From Plakobranchus ocellatus (taxonomy: Eukaryota > Mollusca > Gastropoda > Plakobranchidae): DNA of 23,398 bases. Of this stretch, positions 1 to 9,357 are shown in pieces. Under the pieces are notes generated by a model that searched no databases, was not told where the DNA came from, and saw only the letters and a program-made list of their open reading frames with translations. The first letter of the stretch is position 1. Each line of letters starts with the position of its first letter. The DNA lies in contig BLXT01004960.1 of assembly GCA_019648995.1 (NCBI GenBank), forward strand, positions 117,395-140,792. The letters run 5' to 3'. Position numbers and translations under genes: made by a program.

Positions 1-42
1 TCTCTCTCTCTCTCTCTATCTATCTATCTCTCTCTCTCTCTC
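1..42. repeat. TC / TATC microsatellite
   Basis: A run of TC dinucleotides interrupted by three TATC units sits at the left edge, so its true length is unknown. The next 80 bases remain pyrimidine-rich. This is a simple sequence repeat with no coding content. Confidence 0.95.
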
Positions 43-524
43 CCCTTCATTTGTACTTTTTGTCTCTTCTTCCCGTTCTCTCCTCTCCATCCTTCACTCT
101 CTTTCTCTCTCTTTCCTCCATTCGTTGGTCTTTGTTAATTAGGTCAATTTAAAGATCCAAAACTTCTGCTAAAGTATTCCAGAATAGGTTTGAATATTAA
201 TAAAATTAAACGAAAATCGCTAAAGTCAGTTTTTAATCCAACAGTTAGTTTTGAAATCCAGCACATTCCGTACACTCCTGATAGTACAACACTGTGCTAG
301 ACCTAATTGAAATCCCAAAACAACGTTAACATAAAGTACTATCTTTTTCGTTTCGACTTTTCATGAATTCTATTCCTAAATTATAAGGGAGATAAAAAGA
401 TTAAATTATTCTCTTGGCTCTCTCATTCTCCAACACACTCACGCCGTCAGGTCAGCGTCTTTGCGTCATTCATCTAGAATGTTCTACGCAAATGTAAAAA
501 TTTGCCAAAGCGTTTTTATGGATG
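43..524. other. AT-rich non-coding stretch
   Basis: I see no exon-like open frame, repeat family or RNA gene here. Composition is AT-rich after the pyrimidine-rich first 80 bases. Earlier exons of the receptor gene ending at 2269 would be on the plus strand, but none could be recognised here. Confidence 0.5.
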
Positions 525-605
525 TAGTAGCAGTGACTTATCTCACTGGCCAGTTGGCTACCAAGTGGAAGGTTCGAATCCAAATCCCGGCGGGTCAAAT
601 TTTTT
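525..605 (+). repeat. tRNA-derived SINE fragment with B box
   Basis: Positions 571-581 read GGTTCGAATCC, an exact match to the RNA polymerase III internal B box. An A-box-like TAGCAGTGACT lies about 44 bases upstream, near normal tRNA spacing. A CCGGCGGG segment and a short T run follow. The flanks do not form a convincing acceptor stem, so this is more likely the tRNA-derived head of a short interspersed element than a working tRNA gene. It differs from the SINE that starts just to its right. Confidence 0.5.
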
Positions 606-615
606 ATTGCTTCTT

Positions 616-807
616 TGTACCCCGGAGTTTATTTTGTTTTTTTTTTTTGTATGCAGCCAGTCCACAATAAGGTGATCTCAGGCTTTCAGGCCTTCCGTCA
701 GGCCAGGGCGCCGGTGGTGGGGCTCCAACCCGCGACAGAAGGGACCCAGCAGCTCTCAGGGCGGATTCGCTAGCCACTGTGCCACCGACACCCCCTGTAT
801 CCCGGAG
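616..807 (-). mobile_element. Full-length tRNA-derived SINE with target-site duplications
   Basis: On the minus strand the element reads from about 795 down to 628. It has an A box (TGGCACAGTGG), a B-box variant (GGGTTGGAGCCCC), a body containing GCCTGAAAGCCTGAGATCAC, and an A-rich tail seen as a T run at about 628-648. It is bracketed by a 12-base direct repeat, TGTACCCCGGAG at 616-627 and TGTATCCCGGAG at 796-807, differing at one base. Tail, orientation and duplication together fit LINE-mediated retroposition. Related copies lie at 7362-7462 (minus strand) and 13267-13390 (plus strand). The conserved 3' part suggests a shared LINE partner, which is not visible here. Confidence 0.85.
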
Positions 808-1518
808 AAAGTAAAGGCGGCGAGGAAAGCAATGGCAACCTATGAGTGCCTTATGCCACGAACCATCAGGACCTTACTCTTGATACCCCGATGCTTGGAC
901 CAAGCATGGGATTCACTTTACTGCCCAAACTATCACTCCTGTTATCTGTCACAAATACGGACGTAACCGCACGCTCGCTAAATTAACTATGGCTGCATTG
1001 TTGTAGTACAGAACCCGACTCATAATATTCCCATTACAATGTCACAGGCCGAACCAAGTTTCCCAAAGGAAACACCTTGAGTAGTGACTGTAGGAGGAAA
1101 TGTCTGAATCAAAACCTTGAGATTACTGCTCATGGTCGGCAAAGTATACTATCTGCTATCTGAAGTTGTATAAAATATTATTGACAATACATTAAAAATT
1201 TATTATAATAATAATCGGAATGGCAGACTACAACTTATACTACACCCAAAGCAAAACATATTTTGAAGGGCGAATAAGCTTGCGATCTGAGGTGATACAA
1301 ATAGTTCTAGGGACCACGGCGTGCTCATCTTCAGAAATTTGATTAAAAAAAAACAAACGTTCAGAACTTCGAAAGCATTTGAAATTCATGATAAGCTTAC
1401 TTCATTGGATTTCGTTCTTTTGTATAGAAAATCGTTGTAATTTGACTGGAATTACATCCAGCCGCGCTTTTACAAATGTTTGTTTGTCCATCCTTTTTAA
1501 AACTAGATTTTGGTTTTT
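808..1518. other. Non-coding stretch, no gene recognised
   Basis: This stretch leads into the receptor-exon array and is probably intron of that gene if the upstream exons lie to the left. No exon or clear repeat was identified. A 17-base near-palindrome (ATGCTTGGACCAAGCAT) lies around 890-906. The segment from about 820 to 1010 is somewhat richer in GC than its surroundings and might be an old interspersed repeat, but I cannot name it. Confidence 0.4.
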
Positions 1519-2070
1519 CCGAGCTATTGTAAATTCTCTATTTACACCACATTAAGTGTTTATCTTAATAGCATATTCCTCATACCTATCTCCAGGACTC
1601 TGAGCGACCGCCGAGCTATCAAATCGTCTATTTACATCACATTAACCGATTACCATAATAGCATATTCCTCATACCTATCTCCAGGACTCTGAGCGACCG
1701 CCGAGCTATTAAATCGTCTATTATATCACATTAACCGATTCCCATAATAGCATATTCCTCATACCTATCTCCAGGACTCTGAACGACCGCCGAGCTATCA
1801 AATCGTCTATTTGTATCACATTGACCGATTACCATCATAGCATATTCCCCATACCTATCTCCAGGACTCTGAACGACCGCCGAGCTATCAAATCGTCTAT
1901 TTACATCACATTAACCGATTACCATAATAGCATATTCCCCATACCTATCTCCAGGACTCTGAACGACCGCCGAGCTATCAAATCGTCTATTTATATCACA
2001 TTAACCGATTACCATCATAGCATATTCCCCATACCTATCTCCAGGACTCTGAGCGACCGCCGAGCTACCA
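1519..2070 (+). repeat. 90-bp tandem array spanning a splice acceptor (about 6 copies)
   Basis: The motif CTATCTCCAGGACTCTGA recurs with its AG ending at 1595, 1685, 1774, 1864, 1954 and 2044. That gives units of 90, 89, 90, 90 and 90 bases, plus partial units at both ends. Each unit holds a pyrimidine-rich stretch, CCAG, then GACTCTGARCGACCGCCGAGCTA. The last copy of that segment is the start of the predicted receptor exon at 2045. Units differ by a few substitutions (GAG/GAA, CCTC/CCCC, ATAAT/ATCAT); the second full unit lacks one base. The array therefore looks like a tandem duplication of an intron/exon junction. A 90-base period keeps long accidental open frames, but the one-base deletion breaks them. 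Confidence 0.9.
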
Positions 2071-2269
2071 ATCAGGAAGACCCACGAAAACTCCAGTGCA
2101 AAGAATTTCCGATAGGAACGATGACGATACTGAGGAGGGCGTGGAGTACGAAATAACCTGGAAAGTCGTCGCTGACGTCATGGACGCTGTATTCCTACGC
2201 TTCTACTGTATCACAATCAGTCTGCTGACTTTTTGTTTCCTCATGGCTATGGTACTGGGACAGGCGTAG
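2045..2269 (+). CDS. Terminal exon of a nicotinic acetylcholine receptor-like subunit (TM4 and C-terminus)
   Basis: The frame reads 74 residues and ends at TAG (2267-2269). Residues 1-25 are a polar linker beginning DSERPPSYQS, typical of the end of the cytoplasmic loop between membrane helices 3 and 4. Next comes an acidic segment (DDDTEEGVEYE), then WKVVADVMDAVFLRFY at about residues 39-54, which matches the amphipathic MA helix and start of TM4 in nicotinic acetylcholine receptors. A hydrophobic helix (about 55-72) follows and the protein ends in GQA. The W-K-x-V-A-x-V-x-D pattern points to the cation-selective nicotinic branch, not GABA or glycine receptors. These are pentameric ligand-gated channels of the plasma membrane. 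The start is placed after CCAG at 2044 because a stop lies in frame just upstream; the exact acceptor is inferred. Upstream exons were not found. The subunit type cannot be told from this piece. Confidence 0.78.
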   Translation, partial: DSERPPSYQSGRPTKTPVQRISDRNDDDTEEGVEYEITWKVVADVMDAVFLRFYCITISLLTFCFLMAMVLGQA

Positions 2270-3135
2270 AGTTCTTTTGTTTTGCTTTGTTTTGTTTTGT
2301 TTTTTAAATACTAGTTTAAGGTTTTTCCTCCCATCAAAGAGGTATGGAGATCTATTATTTCCGAGAAATTAGCAGGAATTCATGGGAGATCAATCGCAGC
2401 GGATGATGTTTAATAGTTTGTTATGGGATATAGTTTAGGAGATCGGGGCTTTTAGATGGTCCGACTTCAGTATGAAAACATTGTGTCAATAGAATAAGCT
2501 TTTTTAAAGGCATTTTTCTCGAAACGAATTTTCAATTTTTGCTTAAAATATTCACATCACTTCCGGTCCATGAATCGAAAACTTTTCCCCTTTAAGTGCC
2601 TTTCAGCTGTTATTGGAAAGCAACTATATTCGTCTAGCATTTTGAGTAACATGAAGAAGCCGTATGATTGCATGTGAATAATCGGTACACACCTTTAACT
2701 TGTTTTGTGAAGTAGCAATTTTAGTATTGAATGGCTGTGAATATTATGTAATCAGTACAATTTTTAAAGATGTTACATGGTTACCATTATTATCATGGTT
2801 TGATATTAATGCTGTTTTGTAAAATATATACTTAAGTGGGTTGGGAACAAAACGTTGAATATATATTATCCTAAAACTCATAAATGATAGATAAGGAAAT
2901 GAATTTCGAAATATCTGGATATGAGATATACAGACTAAAACAGACTGTCACTTTGCAAGGAGATGCCATCAGACCCTTCCCCTATGGGTAAACTCAAGAT
3001 AAGTAGTGGCAAGAAAATCATTTCGCCTTCAATTATGACGTCATTATATACCTTTGTGCAACAAACCAATAACTGGGTGCATACACGGAGAAGATAAGAT
3101 TCCTTCATTCCTTGATATCAAGCCAGCCATTTCTC
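2270..3135. other. Probable 3' UTR or downstream region of the receptor gene
   Basis: The sequence after the receptor stop codon is AT-rich and non-coding, opening with a TTTTG-rich stretch at about 2275-2305. By eye I found no canonical AATAAA on the plus strand in the first 2 kb; the first clear one is near 4465. The 3' end of the transcript is therefore undefined. No repeat family or RNA gene was recognised. Confidence 0.4.
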
Positions 3136-3139
3136 GCAT

Positions 3140-3440
3140 AGAGGCCTAGCATCATCATCATCATCACCAGCCTTTCCCACTCCAAAACGGAAAATGGGTC
3201 ACCTATAAAAGCTCCTCGACTCACCCTGCCCTGAGTTACCTGTGCCGTCAGTTCTGTTCAATTGTTTCTTGCCCCCTTCAGCTCTGTATCGAAATCCCTT
3301 CTTTAGGCCTTCATCTCTCCCTTTAATCTTGTGAATTCCAGCCTGATGTTTGGCGAGAATGGAACCAATAATGGAAAAGACAAAGAAGAAGACCTCAGAG
3401 GCGGCCGAGCGCCTTACTGATTATGAATGAGGTCACTGCC
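3140..3440. repeat. Unclassified repeat-like block with (ATC)n tract
   Basis: An (ATC)n tract at 3150-3168 is followed by a stretch of about 250 bases, richer in GC than its flanks. On the minus strand this would be an element ending in a (GAT)n tail, an arrangement seen in some RTE-type LINEs and their SINEs. It contains TATAAAA at 3204-3210 and a 23-codon frame at 3359-3430, neither supported further. I recognise no protein domain. This could be a retroelement 3' end or unique sequence. Confidence 0.3.
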
Positions 3441-6400
3441 ATGTTAGTCTAGTGACAGCAAAGGTTCCACTACTTTGAACACCAACATAATTATCTTCTC
3501 ACTATAAAGGAGCTTACAATTTTACATCTAACATGTGATGCCAGTACAAATTTTCGTGAGGTTCCTATAAAATCCAGAAAGATTTGTATTTGTTGATGTT
3601 GCCCACAAAGGTTTACTGGGCACGTTTTGAAAATGAAAGTTAACACACTTCTCTATGATTTTCAGATTTTATCTTTTAAAGAATTTCAGAAATCAATCCC
3701 TTCTTTGACAGCGTGAACTGCCTGCCGGAATAATTGCAACACCGTTCCGTCACTTTGAGCTGAAGTTAAAAACGACATGATAGTAAACTTTGTTTTCCAA
3801 AGAATATCTCTTAGATATGCTAAATGATGAAAACTATCAAGTCATTTGGCATGTCAATGATCTTAATGAAATATTTTTGTAATAATTTATGTTTCTATAT
3901 TAATGGAATAATTTTTAAAGTGGTTAGCTTAAAGTAATATTGAATTTTGCTTCTATTCTTGTAAAGGACACGTCTATTCCGCTAAATTTTTGCAAAGAAA
4001 CAAGAACCAAAACTTGAAATTCTAAGCAATCAACGTGACAGTCACGTCCCCTTGAATATATTTTATTTTAGAGTTGTATTTTTCAATACATTCTTTCATT
4101 GCTTATCGATCTGCCTGCTGCAAAATCCGTTTTATACATGTTGAAATATTCTTGTTCACATTATATACATATTGCATTCTGTACATTTAAAATTGACAAG
4201 CCTTCCATATTTTTTTTAATCCAGAAAAGAAAATATAAAAAAAAAAAAAACCCGCACAAATGGTATTATTTGCTGTCATTTTTACTTCACTCTATTTCTG
4301 TGTAATTTTAGATAGAATAATTACAGATCAAACATTTTTTGTACTTCAGACCAAACTTTTCAGTTTAAATATTTGTTATGTGAATAACGATTTATTACTA
4401 TGGCTGTTTTTTTGTTATTTTTTCCCCACCTGCTTGAATTGTAAAGCAATAGAAAAAGAAGTAGAATAAAATGTAAACACAATCTTTTTCCGATGATCAG
4501 CCACTTTTGCTTTTTCTTTGAGTGAAATCTGAATGTCCATTGCAGGAATTTGTGCAAGAATGTGAGTGAGAAATTACAACCATCAATTTGTCAGCTTTAT
4601 AAAAGAAATGGAATTATATCATGCTTTGTTATGCCACATAAAAAGAGCAAATTTCCAAGACAAAATTATTTCATCTTTTAAGGAAAAAAAAAAGTTTTAA
4701 ATTAACTTTGTTTAAGATAGCTGCAGAAATGAAATTTTCAAGCTACACAACTTAAACAACTTGTTGATTCACATCTCTGCAGGAAAAAAACAAAACAAAA
4801 ATGTGATTGGATATTTTGTATGTAATGAAAATCAAAATATTTTTTTTTCATTGAAGATGCATGCTCGTATATAGACAGACAGAAAAAAACAAAATAAAAA
4901 CAAAATGTGTATTAAAAAAAATTAAACTACACACATACGCACACAAAAAAAAAAAAAAAACATATATAAGACAACTTAGTGCAAACGTGATAGCAGAGTT
5001 ATCAACTTTAATACACAATTCTTCTGAAATACGTCTCTGTGCAGAAAGGGACTAGAGACGAAGACATCAGAAATAATTTACAAAACCAACAGTATTTCAG
5101 TCTAATCCTATCATTATTCTGAAAAACAACATAGAATTAAGTTATTAATTTCCTTTTTTCCCACCATTGTATCACATAAAGCATGGCAATTTTTTAAAAT
5201 TAAAAATCTCACGTTTGTTCTATTTTTTTTTTTTTAAGAAAAAAACTTATTTCTAAAATAACAATTACAAAAAATTGTAATCTAGATCCATCATAGGCTG
5301 AATTGATGCAAGTCTGTGCGATCCCAAATTTCTATAGGTTTGAGAAAGTGGTGGTGCGCTCTTTTTTAATAGCTCTTTGTTACAGATGGTTTACAAGAAC
5401 TGAACCCCAAATTCTCTATTGTAGTAATAAAAAAAAATTTTGTTTTTTTTTAATTAGGTTGGCCCAGGCTTTCATTAGGTCAAACATTTTTCATATTACT
5501 GGATTGAAATTAAAATTTTGTAAATGCAAAGTTAAAACAAAAACAGAAAAAAAAAAAAAAAGATTTATTTTAACACAATGGATAGATTGAAAACAAAAAT
5601 TATAACATAAAAATAGCCAAGATGACATTTAGAAGTGGTATCTCATAGATCATTAGACAAAGACTCAAAGACAAAGAGATACAGAAAGACTGAGAAGGTT
5701 TGAAAATATAAATTATATCATGGCCAAAATATTGTTACTGCACATACACACAGGCACAAATAAACACTCACAGATATATCTATTTACAATTACTGAAAAC
5801 AAAATAAAGATTTATTTCAAATCACACAAATAACAAATATGTCATGGGAATGACATACATGTAGTATACTATATAATTACAACAGAAATTAACGTGTGAA
5901 ACAAAATTGTTCATTAAAAAAAAAAAAATTCATAGGAAACCATGATTTCATTTGTCGAATCTTTTGTAAAAGTATGACAGACATTACTCTAAAGCAATGT
6001 AGACTGAGCGACCAAGAGAAGGTCAACTGCAAAACACATGCAAAAAAAAAAAAGAGGGAAAAAAAGCAAAACAGCAAGACAACAGACAAACCAAAAAAAT
6101 GTGGAAGAGGCATGGCTGAAAAAAAAAAAACAACTCTAAGTTTCGTTCCTTGAGTTAAAACTTAGTGAAACTAAACACTAGCAAAAAAAAAAGGGCCATT
6201 ATTTGCCTTTCTCAAAAAAAGTGCAAATCAGAATCTAAATGGTCATAAAGCAAAATGCAATAAGATCACTTGACCTTGGACGGAGTAAATGTAATTCAAA
6301 ATTATATAAAATAAAAAGTTTAGCCTTGGGGCTGATGTAGTTAATAAAAATGGAATGCTTTTGTTTGCTGCAATGAAATGATTGAATTATCAACACCAAG

Positions 6401-7361
6401 GCTGATTCAACATGAGAGTGAAGCACAACTTAGCAAGACTGAATCCAATGAATAAGGTCGAGTGAAACATGACCCAGCAAGATTGATTGTCATAAATCAT
6501 GTCAAGTCTGGCAGTAGACACAGACTTGCTGGCATCATAGTAAGGCTAAATGCTCACAACTGCAACATTCCTATAGTAGACAACTTGCCTGAGGATTGGT
6601 AATATGTATAGATACCAGTCCACTGAACATTATAATCCATTAATAGAGCCCACATTTTCTGTCTGTTTTACACGTCTTAGCTCAGGGGCATAGCTGCTGG
6701 TAGCAACAGCTTTACAAAAAAGGCACCTAAAGCAGAAGAATCCTCTCTCTGCAAATTTTGCTCTGGTAAACACTTCATAGTTGACTTTTTTAAATCTCAC
6801 AATTTCAAACCCATTTTGCACATACAAATTCAGTAGTTTTGGCAGCATAGCACATTAATCGCAATATTTCTTGGCAATAAAGAATGAATAAGAGTTATTA
6901 ATAAAATTGGTTTATGCAGGAACATAAATCTTCCAGGTGTGATCTCCATGTATATAAATTCTGGAACAATGTCCATTTCAATGACTACAAGCCAAGCAAA
7001 ATAAGACTGATGTTGCAAGTGGTACTTTCGAGAATCAATGCATACACATATTTCCAATTCATAAGTTTTTGTTTTAAAGCGCAGAATTTATAGATCTCTA
7101 TGCAATGTTCATCATCAGACAACGCACAGAGAAGGATTTATGGTCATATCAGTGGTTTAATCTGTGTGAGAAGTGCGACTTATGATTCCTTTGGACTGGT
7201 GTCTTGACAAAAAAAAAAAAACGTAAGCCTCATCCAAAATGACGAAAAGAAACAATTTGTTGAGAAAACTAAAAAGATGTGAAACAACATCTTTTCTGGC
7301 AAGCTATTTAAAGAGTGCGGACCTTTAGTACCGATCTCAATAACAAGGACTGGTTAGTTTT
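3441..7361. other. Long AT-rich gene-free stretch with many A runs
   Basis: No gene is supported across these 3.9 kb. Most homopolymer runs on the plus strand are A (for example near 4241, 4945, 5545, 5915, 6043, 6120 and 7210), with a few T runs (near 4410, 4840 and 5222). Open frames here are short, lysine- or phenylalanine-rich translations of those runs. A weak imperfect repeat of about 45 bases (GAGTGAA...CAGCAAGA-like) appears at about 6415-6500. Part of this region could belong to transcripts of the flanking genes. Confidence 0.45.
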
Positions 7362-7462
7362 TCCATATAGCCAGTCCATAACAAGGTGATCTCAGGCTTT
7401 GAGGCCCTCCCTCAGCCAGGGTGCCGAATCCACAACAGAAAGACCCTTTGCAGATGTCAGGC
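7362..7462 (-). mobile_element. Truncated copy of the tRNA-derived SINE
   Basis: On the minus strand this copy carries the same body and 3' end as the SINE at 616-807, including GCCTGAGATCACCTTGTTAT and GGACTGGCTATAT. Similarity fades before the A box, so the 5' head is lost or diverged. A stretch of roughly 10 bases after the B-box region is missing compared with the first copy. It appears older than the copy with intact target-site duplications. Confidence 0.75.
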
Positions 7463-8310
7463 AGGTAATACCAGTCCAGAGAGGAGAGAAATGATTATTT
7501 AGAATTGACCATGCTTTTAAACTATTCTGATGGGGCAATTACATAAAAAAAAGTTTGGATTCAACAAAGGCAGAAAATGGAATGTTTTTGGCTGCATGTT
7601 GAAAAAGCAACAAGGATGATAGAAACAAAGAAGATGATGATGAAATGTCTGTAAACAAGACAGCAAATGTGTTGATGTAAAGAAATTATTGGCCATGATA
7701 TGATAACCAGCTTAGAATCTCAGTCAAAGCTCATTTCAAATGTTCACAGCATAAGGTTTGTAATCTGTGATATTTTTGCCTTACTTCAGAAAGAAACTCC
7801 TCTTACAAATCTCCAAAAGAAAATTTCTTTGAGTTTCATAAAGTTTCAAACCAAATGAAATACAGCACAGTCAATGTGATTTCTAAACAAGGATTTTGAA
7901 AAACCACATTCTCTAAATATAGAGTTAAAATTCATAACATATTCTTCCCTTCTGTCCTTGATATTGTCATCCCTACTTCATTTCCTAAGAAGTCCACACC
8001 CAACCCTAAAAAACAAAACTCTAAATGAAGATATATGAAAAATGAAAAATTATTTTAGTATTCTGAGCAAGCCACTCCATAGAGTTAGACTGAAATTGCT
8101 AGAGGTGTTCTCAAAAAGAAAAAAAAATATTTCAAATATTTCAATATATGTTGGCCTGTATTCAAGGATGACATTACACTGCTCTTCAAATCACAAGTGA
8201 AGTTCAAATCAAAAGAGAAAAAGAGAAGGGCATGCACGAAACTCCATATAAAATAATGACAAAATAAACTTGATATGATATTTACATCGGAGGGAATTAA
8301 ACCAATGTTA
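7463..8310. other. AT-rich non-coding stretch
   Basis: No exon, RNA gene or repeat was recognised. The sequence has short A runs (near 7540 and 8120) and ordinary AT-rich composition. Confidence 0.45.
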
Positions 8311-8458
8311 ATTTTGTTACTTTTTTAAAGTAAACTCTTATAAACCACATTCCTACCATAAAAAGAATATTTGATGTCCTTAATTATGTTAAGGACATCA
8401 ATATTCTTTTTATGGTAGGGATGTGGTTTAAGAGTTTAGATTAAAAAAGTAACAAAAT
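8311..8458. repeat. Large near-perfect inverted repeat (about 70-bp arms, 5-base loop)
   Basis: The left arm is 8311-8383 and the right arm 8389-8458, separated by TTATG. The arms match along their length apart from about three substitutions and two small indels. The inner ends read GATGTCCTTAA / TTAAGGACATC and the outer ends ATTTTGTTAC / GTAACAAAAT. Either transcribed strand would fold into a long hairpin. The form fits a foldback or MITE-like transposon relic or a hairpin-RNA locus. No clear target-site duplication is visible at the outer ends and there is no coding capacity. Confidence 0.9.
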
Positions 8459-9280
8459 CCATTTCAATATCTGTCACAGCCATTTAGTGACAATATTTCA
8501 TCTTGTAAGTTGTAACGATTACAAACAGATTTATTGGAGAGAAAATAGTTTGACTCTTGATTACTCCCCCCCCCCCCTTTCAAATTAAAAAAAAAAAAAA
8601 TGAAACACATGTGACATCTATAACTATTTGTAAACATTCATTCTACTTTTTCATTGTGGATGGGATTTTTTTTTTGTTTTTTTGTTTTTTTTTTGAGAGG
8701 GGGGGGCTTCAACCATACAATAATTACTGTTCCATCCAAAGACAAATATTGTCCATAATGTAAAGTGCGATGGATATGATTTCGTCTGCAAAAGATATCT
8801 TTTTGATTCAAAGAAAAAAAATCTCCCATCCTTAACACATATAGCAATTTTAAGTCAGCACTCAAGTGGTTAAACCAGACATTAGCATTCTTATCTGTGC
8901 CTCTTAAAATGAAGTTGAAAAAATGTTATTAATTTTCAATACATCTTAATGTCCCCACCCATTGGTTACTTCTATAAATGCTTTCAGCCTTCAAGGAAAT
9001 TACCTTAAAAAAGAAACTAATCTCAACTTAAAAAATGTCTAAAAGTTCAGGGAAAAACCAATACTTGAGAAAAATAACTTAACAATGTAAAATGCATCCT
9101 CAAGACATGCAAAGTCTTAGCAATGCCTTAAAAAAAATTTCTTCTAATTTTTAATAATCAAATCACTAATATTTTTCTGCCTTTAGCAGAAAATTAATCT
9201 TCTACTGATAATGTGTAAATATACAACTGAGTGCTTCTACAATGAAAGTCAATGAACCATTGCCAGTGCAAGTTATCATG
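8459..9280. other. Non-coding stretch with paired low-complexity tracts
   Basis: This stretch contains a C12 run (8566-8577) followed by an A-rich run, then a T-rich run and a G8 run (8699-8706) about 90 bases later, forming a low-complexity inverted arrangement. No gene is supported. Confidence 0.6.
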
Positions 9281-9357
9281 CTGCCGTAACAAATTAAAGA
9301 GCAGTATCGTCCATATACTTAACACTGAGGATACTGCTCTTTAATTTGCTACAGCAG
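9281..9357. ncRNA. Candidate precursor-microRNA-like hairpin
   Basis: Arm 9281-9308 pairs with 9330-9357 over 28 positions with two mismatches, around a 21-base loop. The central part, AAATTAAAGAGCAGTATC against GATACTGCTCTTTAATTT, is perfectly complementary. Total size, stem length and loop size are in the range of animal microRNA precursors. The match is not to any microRNA family I recognise, and no lower-stem extension is clear beyond the 28 pairs. It could equally be a short foldback element, especially as a larger inverted repeat lies 0.8 kb away. Which strand would be transcribed is unknown. Confidence 0.35.

Noticed and set aside
525-600. Functional tRNA gene
   Set aside because: The B box is exact, but I could not pair a full acceptor stem or anticodon arm, and there is no clean terminator beyond the T run. 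A SINE fragment is more likely.
890-906. 17-base palindrome ATGCTTGGACCAAGCAT
   Set aside because: Too short to mean much in a 23-kb window, and no regulatory context was seen.
1510-2156. Open frames with a 30-residue repeat (ISRTL-DRRAIKSSIYITLTDYH-like)
   Set aside because: The 90-base unit length keeps the frame open by arithmetic. A one-base deletion in one unit breaks it, and the last part overlaps the receptor exon in another frame.
3204-3430. TATA promoter driving a 23-codon peptide
   Set aside because: The TATAAAA motif is expected often in AT-rich DNA, no initiator lies at the proper distance, and the peptide matches nothing known to me.
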